Positions 58,321-64,000 of a stretch of 64,000 bases of DNA are shown piece by piece. Under the pieces are notes generated by a model. That model did no database searches. It was not told the DNA's origin and was given only the letters and a program-made list of their open reading frames with translations. Each line of letters opens with the position of its first letter. The first letter of the stretch is position 1. The position numbers and the translations under genes were made by a program. Source of the DNA: Methanobacteriota archaeon (GTDB taxonomy: Archaea > Halobacteriota > Methanomicrobia > Methanomicrobiales > Methanomicrobiaceae); assembly GCA_016841665.1 (NCBI GenBank), contig JAENYT010000003.1, positions 83,376-147,375 on the forward strand, in the 5' to 3' direction.

Positions 58321-58362
58321 GCCCTCCCTCCGGTCGCTGACCAGATAATCCGGGCGGCTGGA
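58321..58362. repeat. Fragment of the dispersed GC-rich repeat (3' tip)
   Basis: ctccctccggtcgctgaccagataatccgggcggctgg is identical to the 3' end of copy 3 (about 39997-40034). Confidence 0.8.
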
Positions 58363-58406
58363 AAGAGCAAATGTGATACGCATACAGGTCGATGCTGGCC
58401 TGATAG

Positions 58407-58682
58407 ATGTCCCGGATGTCTCACGCATTCCTGCGCACCGCGCTCTGCGCTACCCTGGCCATTGCAGTTCTGCTCAGTATATTCCTGATACTGTCACTGC
58501 TTCCCGTAATGACCGGTCAGATCCTCTATCCCATGGATGGAAAGGATGATATCCCGCAACCGGTGATGAGCGATCCCGGGATCCTTCCGCCCGAACTGCT
58601 CGTACTGTTGTTGATTATCGATGTCACTGCATTTCTTGCGATTTATCTGTATATGCGGACGCAAGGGATGGAAATTCGCTGA
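58407..58682 (+). CDS. Small two-TM membrane protein
   Basis: MSRMSHAFLRTALCATLAIAVLLSIFLILSLLPVMTG...LLVLLLIIDVTAFLAIYLYMR. Confidence 0.5.
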   Translation: MSRMSHAFLRTALCATLAIAVLLSIFLILSLLPVMTGQILYPMDGKDDIPQPVMSDPGILPPELLVLLLIIDVTAFLAIYLYMRTQGMEIR

Positions 58683-59091
58683 TCTCTCTCCCGAATTTCC
58701 CTTCACTGTGATATTATTAAGGGAATGCAGATCTCGTGGTGATTGGTTAAGTAAAGGCTTTATAATAGGAAAATACGTCCAAAACGTCGTTTTTTCGACC
58801 TTCACAGATTGTCTCAGACGGACGATCTCTTCTTTCCCCATGATAAGGTTCGACCGAAGGAAGAAACATCGGGAAATGGCTTTATAGTAAAACCCTCAAA
58901 TTTCGCTCATTTCAACAAATAACCTGTATAGTCTGTATCTTTTCTACAGCCATACAGGTGTGGCATCTCCACCTATCACCAACATCCTGAAATAAGCCCG
59001 AATCTGCCGAATTCAAGGCCGAACAAGAAGGGATATGGTTCTCATGCCGGCGCAGGGGCGGTACGCGTAATCCCGACCACCGCAGAGAATA

Positions 59092-60273
59092 TCATCCCCC
59101 GCGCCTCCTTACCCCGAAGAAAACGACAGCCAGCGCCAGGATTCCCGCAAGGGTCCCAAATCCTGGCGCTGCGATCTCTTCTTTGTTGGGTTCCTCCGTG
59201 GGAAGCGGCAGGGTCGCTTCCGCTTCGGGTTCGAATTCATAGAGATAGAGCCCCTTCTCTTCGGGGTAGAAATTGAACCATACCACCCGATCACCGGAGA
59301 TCGCGGGGTGCACCTGGTTGCCCCACCCGGTATCCAGCGGGAATGACTCTCCCGTTTCCAAGTCGGTGCAATAGATATCGCTCCCGTTGTGCTCAAACAC
59401 CGATCCCCGTTCGCCGAACTCCCAGACGATGCGGGTGCCGTCCATGTCGGGATTTTTTTTCGGAACGGGATCGGCTAAGACCACCCGGTCTTCTCCGGTC
59501 GAGCAGTTAAACCGGTGGATCTCATTGAGTTCCCATAGTTTGCCGGATGCGGATTCCATCCACACGATGCGATCGCCCGTGACATCCAGGATCTGGAGGG
59601 TTGCATTTGTCATGAATACGGGGCTCTCGTTTCCCGAGGCCACGTCATAGCGGTAGATTCCACGTTCTGCGCCGCGTCCCGCAATATAGAAGATGTGGTC
59701 TTCCGAGACGAAAGGCCGGCTCTGTAACTGATCCGGGAGGATTGCCGTCTCCGTTCCCGCAGGAATGGAGTAGTAATAGATACGGCTTGTCTGTCTGCTC
59801 GGGGTTTCCTGCCATGCGACGATATCGCCGGAGATCACGGGAAATTGCTGGTCGCCCGGTCGTGTGCAGACCGGCGTTTCGGTCCCGCTGGTGATGTTGT
59901 AGAGATAGAGATCGCTCCCGGTGGTGCCGTGGGTGCGGTCGTCCTCCCATACCACACGATCACCCGAGATCACGGGAAAGTTCTGGTTTGCAGGATTGGC
60001 GGAGAGGAGGGTCATCTCTCCTGTGGAGAGATCGTAGAGGTTTACGCCGTAGTCTTGCTCCCTGCGATCTTCGTGGGGGTCGTAGGGGTGCTGGAGACTT
60101 GACCAGACCACATAATCGCCGTCGATGGCGAGATTATCGCCGCCGACATTCGCCGTGGCGATCAGGGTGCCATTGCGCTGCAAATCCCCTCCTGCTGTTG
60201 CAGTGACACCCGCGCTGCTTATCGCGAGCAGCAGGGCCACGAAAACCAGCCATTTCATTCCATTGCGCGTCAT
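59092..60273 (-). CDS. Exported beta-propeller protein with PGF-CTERM-like tail
   Basis: Repeated VISGDRVVWEDDRT..LYLYNITSGTETPV units; C-terminal APGFGTLAGILALAVVFFGVRRRGG. Confidence 0.87.
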   Translation of the reverse strand: MTRNGMKWLVFVALLLAISSAGVTATAGGDLQRNGTLIATANVGGDNLAIDGDYVVWSSLQHPYDPHEDRREQDYGVNLYDLSTGEMTLLSANPANQNFPVISGDRVVWEDDRTHGTTGSDLYLYNITSGTETPVCTRPGDQQFPVISGDIVAWQETPSRQTSRIYYYSIPAGTETAILPDQLQSRPFVSEDHIFYIAGRGAERGIYRYDVASGNESPVFMTNATLQILDVTGDRIVWMESASGKLWELNEIHRFNCSTGEDRVVLADPVPKKNPDMDGTRIVWEFGERGSVFEHNGSDIYCTDLETGESFPLDTGWGNQVHPAISGDRVVWFNFYPEEKGLYLYEFEPEAEATLPLPTEEPNKEEIAAPGFGTLAGILALAVVFFGVRRRGG

Positions 60274-60279
60274 ACTTGT

Positions 60280-60570
60280 TCATCTCGTGCGTGGGTGATC
60301 GGTTTTTTCATTCTTCCCTCCGTTCTCTCCTCGTCGAAGGGCATGACGGAGGACATTCGTGATAGTGGGGTCTGTCAATTTTTCTTTACGTCGATACCAG
60401 ACCATGATGAGGAAGTGCAGTGCAGTGGGAATCAATGCCAGGATAAATGTGGAGGATAGTGGTAATGGGAGGTATCCACGTATTATCAGGAAACCAATAG
60501 CGAGAAACGAGATGAAGTATACAGCAATCGAGCGCCACAATTCCTCCCTGATGATAAAATCGATTTTCAT
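60280..60570 (-). CDS. Small membrane protein (96 aa)
   Basis: MKIDFIIREELWRSIAVYFISFLAIGFLIIRGYLPLPLSSTFILALIPTALHFLIMVWYRR. Confidence 0.5.
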   Translation of the reverse strand: MKIDFIIREELWRSIAVYFISFLAIGFLIIRGYLPLPLSSTFILALIPTALHFLIMVWYRRKEKLTDPTITNVLRHALRRGENGGKNEKTDHPRTR

Positions 60571-60700
60571 AGTTCATCAACAATCCTCAGGTGTTCTGAT
60601 TCGTCCCATGCCCAAAAAATAAATCCTCGTTATCTGTTAATTATCCCAACATTTTCTGTACCCGAAAATTCCTCTTTCTCATCCACATCGCGCCTTTCGA

Positions 60701-61927
60701 TCACTCCCGCCGGAACGCAATGCCCACCGCTGACGACCCGCTTCCGGACGGCAGTGCCATCCCGCCGGCAGGACCGTGGGTGACGACGAGGAGATGACCG
60801 CCGTCCTTGGTCCTGACAAATGGCCCGGTCTGGCTCCCTTCACCGAGATCGATGGGGATGTCCAGGATCACCGCCCCCGTCTCATCGAGCTCGACGATGT
60901 GCAGTACGTTCCCGTAATAGAACCAGTCGTTCCCTTCCCTCGGGAACGCGGCGAAGGTATAGCCTCCGTCCGCCGACCGGAGCACCGGGGTAAACGCATC
61001 CAGCATCCGCCGATCGGCAATTGTCCCGTTCTGTTCAATCGTGGCAACGACCGTCTCGCAATCCCCGTCGCATCCCGGCCGGATAACCTCATAGACCACA
61101 CCGATCTTCCCTTCAGTCTCCCAGAGGTCCGAGATATCCCAGATGATCACGGGAACCATCTGATCTCCCTCTTCCAACGTCCGGTCCCAGAGTATCGAGC
61201 CCACCTTGTCTAGCCGTGCAACCCAGGCTGACGAAGGAATCTGCTGCCCATCGCCGGCGGTTCCCGCAACGGCAAAGCCGCCGCTCGCGAGCGGCAGGAT
61301 CCGTTCGGCCGACGCATCCTCAAGACCGCCGAATGCCGTCACCCAGAGCACCCGGCCTGATCCGTCCAGCTGTGCGACCGCGGCCGCTCCGTGCGCAACA
61401 CCCCCGATCAGATACCCGCCGGAGGTGTCCGTCACGATTGTTCGCAGTGCCGTCCAGTCGAGGAGCACCCGTTCCCACTGGACCGTACCGTTCGCATCGA
61501 GGTGCAGGATACTCCCGAAACTGCCGGTGACGGTCAGCCCGCCGTCCGGTGCCGGGGCCGCATCGCCGGCTTCCAGACCAAGGGTCGGCGGGAGTGTCCG
61601 GTTCCAGAGGATCGAGCCGTTTTCATCGAGCATCGCCACGAAGGGGCGGGGAGGGCTGAAGGTCCCCTCGTCCGACACCGTGTTGCCGGTAAGGATATAG
61701 GTGCCATCCGGCATCGGCACCACCGATGATGGCATCGTATCGCGCCCGAGGGTGACACGAGTCTGCCACTCGACGGTCCCGTTCGGATCGAGTTTGATTA
61801 CCGAGGCGTTGCGGATCAGATCCGGAATCTCACCTGCAGGGCCGGGTGAGGATGATCCCATGGAGATGCATCCGGCCACGATGACCATTCCTGCAATAAG
61901 CACGAGAACCGGCAGAAGATACCTCAT
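60701..61927 (-). CDS. Lipoprotein with PQQ/propeller-like repeats
   Basis: Lipobox VAGC; LDPNGTVEWQTRV, LDENGSILWNRTL, LDANGTVQWERVL, LDGSGRVLWVTAFGG, LDKVGSILWDRTL repeats. Confidence 0.85.
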   Translation of the reverse strand: MRYLLPVLVLIAGMVIVAGCISMGSSSPGPAGEIPDLIRNASVIKLDPNGTVEWQTRVTLGRDTMPSSVVPMPDGTYILTGNTVSDEGTFSPPRPFVAMLDENGSILWNRTLPPTLGLEAGDAAPAPDGGLTVTGSFGSILHLDANGTVQWERVLLDWTALRTIVTDTSGGYLIGGVAHGAAAVAQLDGSGRVLWVTAFGGLEDASAERILPLASGGFAVAGTAGDGQQIPSSAWVARLDKVGSILWDRTLEEGDQMVPVIIWDISDLWETEGKIGVVYEVIRPGCDGDCETVVATIEQNGTIADRRMLDAFTPVLRSADGGYTFAAFPREGNDWFYYGNVLHIVELDETGAVILDIPIDLGEGSQTGPFVRTKDGGHLLVVTHGPAGGMALPSGSGSSAVGIAFRRE

Positions 61928-62109
61928 GAACGTTTGCTTTCATTTGCCCATCCAATAGTCTTTTTCTTTTCCTCCAGACCCGCAAGATGGTGGTTTTGCC
62001 CCTGCGAACCGCGGCATATAGACCATCCCGCCGCACTATAACAACAAATTATTATTAAAAATAAGCCCGAATCAGCCCGCTATCAGCCCGAAAAAGAGGG
62101 GGAAATCCC

Positions 62110-62238
62110 CTAATCTCCCCCGGACCGGGCGATATGGTCCAGCACCATATCCCACATGATGAGCAGGCCCGGGATCACGACGTATCCCAGCAGGCCGGCC
62201 CCCACGAAGATCCCGACGATGAGGATCTCGTTGTCCAT
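62110..62238 (-). CDS. Small one-TM protein (42 aa)
   Basis: Read directly: MDNEILIVGIFVGAGLLGYVVIPGLLIMWDMVLDHIARSGGD*. Confidence 0.45.
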   Translation of the reverse strand: MDNEILIVGIFVGAGLLGYVVIPGLLIMWDMVLDHIARSGGD

Positions 62239-62274
62239 CGGCTCACCTCACAAGAGGAGGAGGGGATTGCCCCC

Positions 62275-62775
62275 TCAGGCCAGGGCCGGGACGGTGTCCG
62301 CCCAGGCCTCCACCGTGGTGCGGATGGCATCGTCCTGGTAGGAGGTGATCCGCACATTGTCACGCCCGAAGGTGACGTAGTAGATCTCGCCCGAGGGGTC
62401 GTGACACTTGAGCTGGCAGGAGTAACTCTCGTGCGCATAGTCCCTCACCGGATCGCCGCCCATGGCGGTGGCAAGAGCCGTGTCAGCCAGAATGTCGGTG
62501 GCCACGGTCTCGAACGCAGCTACGCCCGGCGCCTTGGCCGAGATGGACCCGACACGGTTGGCGTCGAGGTCTTCGTAGTTGATCTTGGCCGTGTAGCTCT
62601 CCCTGTTCTTTTCCACGCCGTCGTGGTTCACGCCGCCCTGGATGTAGCCGACACAGCCGAAGGGGTTGGTGTCGAGCACTTCCTGGACGATGGCCGCGAA
62701 GGTGGCAACGTCCGCAATCGGGGCGGCGAGCTCACGCACGGCGGTCCTTGTGTTGTTGGTCTCGATGAAATCAGC
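62275..62775 (-). CDS. Hypothetical protein (MADFIETNNTRTAVRELAAPIADVATFAAIVQEVL...)
   Basis: Intact ORF, probable start at the MADF methionine (near 62777) inside the 196-aa listed ORF. Confidence 0.6.
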   Translation of the reverse strand, partial: ADFIETNNTRTAVRELAAPIADVATFAAIVQEVLDTNPFGCVGYIQGGVNHDGVEKNRESYTAKINYEDLDANRVGSISAKAPGVAAFETVATDILADTALATAMGGDPVRDYAHESYSCQLKCHDPSGEIYYVTFGRDNVRITSYQDDAIRTTVEAWADTVPALA

Positions 62776-62915
62776 CATTGTGGCACGCTCCTGCCTGCCG
62801 GCCCGCAGAATGAGCCGGCATTTCCCCAGTGTCCGACAGGCACTCTTCTTTTCGATCATAAGCAATTTTAATCTGCCTTAACATTGAGGTATTTTCCAAA
62901 ATTAGGGGGCAGAAC

Positions 62916-63191
62916 ATGGCAGACGAGAAGACCACCCGCGAGATGATCTGCGAGACCAGCCGGGACGTGAAATGGATCGTCCACACCCTCGAGCGGATGG
63001 AGACCCGGCATGCCGACTTCGAGGGCCGGCTGCGGGGGCTGGAGGGCTGGAAGCAGGCCAAGGTTGGCGAGGATCAGAAGGCCCGGCAGATTAGCGCAGG
63101 GGCTGGCGGGATCATGGGCGGCGTCGTGGCGGTGCTCTCCCGGGTGCTATTCGGGTGGGAGTGCCGCGGCGCCTGTATCATCAGACCATGA
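62916..63191 (+). CDS. Small coiled-coil plus TM protein, XhlA/holin-like architecture
   Basis: MADEKTTREMICETSRDVKWIVHTLERMETRHADFEGRLRGLEGWKQAKVGEDQKARQISAGAGGIMGGVVAVLSRV. Confidence 0.5.
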   Translation: MADEKTTREMICETSRDVKWIVHTLERMETRHADFEGRLRGLEGWKQAKVGEDQKARQISAGAGGIMGGVVAVLSRVLFGWECRGACIIRP

Positions 63192-63390
63192 GGATAATTT
63201 CAATACCTTTTTGATACGATGTGCCGAATGCTTTTCAGGAAGGGTACTGCGACAATATTTCTCACTTCCCCCCCTAGAGAGATCACATTGTCGATTCATG
63301 TGCGTTCAGCCTTTCTGCACCTACCCAATATTGGCCAGAAATTGATTCTCTTTACCATAAACTCTCCAGTGTGCCCTTCCTTCATTTTAA
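63181..63390. repeat. Dispersed intergenic repeat, copy 2 (pair with 32037-32232)
   Basis: gaggataatttcaatacctttttgatacgatgtgccgaatgcttttcaggaaggg...accataaactctccagtgtgcccttcc. Confidence 0.8.
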
Positions 63391-63487
63391 TCGTGCTTTC
63401 GCTGGTCAGGATCGCGTTTGAAAAGGGGGGATGCAGTTCGTAATGTTGGATTGCGATGAGAAGAGTATAGTAAAAATTATCGTGGTG

Positions 63488-63600
63488 TTATCGCCCCTCA
63501 ACAATTCTGATCCCCTCTTCCGTCAGCCCGTACAGCTCATACACCAGCCGGCTGAGCTCGGCATCGTTTTTCTGGGCCCCGCATGTAGCAAGGGAGATGA
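63488..63600 (-). pseudogene. C-terminal remnant of an Eco57I/PglX-type DNA methyltransferase
   Basis: Minus-strand reading ISLATCGAQKNDAELSRLVYELYGLTEEGIRIVEGR*; resembles the characteristic LDRLVYELYGLTEEEIxIVEG tail; no start or upstream body. Confidence 0.65.
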
Positions 63601-63947
63601 AATTTAAAATTCTGCATAAGATTGATAATTGCCGGGGGAACTGCCATACAAAAAAACCATCAGGTGACCGAGAGAAAATAATTCCGAAACGTTAGGCTGA
63701 TAGGCTCCCCTCCTGCAATTTTCCCTGAGAGAACCAGCTCCACGGCGCCCCCATGGCATCATTGAAGTGTCAACGTCTGTTGACAATCTCAAAGGAAAAG
63801 CTACAATTTGTCAACAATGCTTGACAAACCGGGATGATGATGAAGCACCCTTCAGCCGGGAACATGCCCCGCTCGATGGAGCAACGTGCCGAAGAATTAA
63901 TGAGAGAAAAAACAGCGCGGGACCCCGATCTGCACCCCGCCGAACAG

Positions 63948-64000
63948 CGCCCCCAACAGGACTCGAACCTGTGACATTCTGGTTAACAGCCAGACACTCT
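63948..64000 (-). tRNA. tRNA-Asn (GTT), partial at right edge
   Basis: ...AGAGTGTCTGGCTGTTAACCAGAATGTCACAGGTTCGAGTCCTGTTGGGGGCG; GTT anticodon, T-arm and 3' acceptor. Confidence 0.93.

Noticed and set aside
43860-63947. Integrase/recombinase for the proposed tRNA-Asn element
   Set aside because: No ORF with a tyrosine- or serine-recombinase signature was recognised in the window, so mobility is inferred only from repeats and tRNA similarity
1-64000. CRISPR array or cas genes
   Set aside because: No regularly spaced short direct repeats with unique spacers and no Cas motifs were seen

Overview
The window appears to come from a euryarchaeal methanogen chromosome of the Methanomicrobiales type; this is inferred from gene content (A-type ATP synthase, DUF-type methanogen surface proteins, archaeal TATA-like promoters). 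From left to right it contains: (1) an A1Ao ATP synthase operon on the minus strand, led by an unlisted 57-aa ORF (1-5.9 kb). (2) A long run of membrane, ion-transport and stress-type genes: LURP-one-like, DUF1269/6325-like, K+ channel, HdeD-like, ClC, TMEM175-like, CPA1 antiporter, AI-2E family and SpoIIAA-like, plus a Cys-type arylsulfatase with its anaerobic maturase (6-22 kb). (3) A three-META-domain lipoprotein, a CAU-anticodon tRNA, a surface repeat protein, a cobalamin adenosyltransferase and a dynamin-like GTPase (22-32 kb). (4) A rearranged signalling region with a truncated receiver, a solute-binding protein, two histidine kinases with nearly identical C-termini, an archaeal serpin, a frameshifted trkH, and three copies of a dispersed repeat (32-43 kb). 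(5) An AT-rich two-gene cassette (radical SAM plus Hsp90/GHKL-type ATPase) flanked by ~195-bp direct repeats that carry a fragment matching the 3' end of the tRNA-Asn gene at the right edge of the window. (6) Surface beta-propeller proteins and an overlapping operon of one HTH protein plus five tandem 'GWCP' membrane-protein paralogues (48-62 kb). (7) Phage-like and methyltransferase remnants beside tRNA-Asn (62-64 kb). The strongest candidates for undescribed systems are the radical SAM/GHKL ATPase cassette and the HTH plus five-paralogue GWCP operon. No database search was possible; family names are from recognition of motifs.
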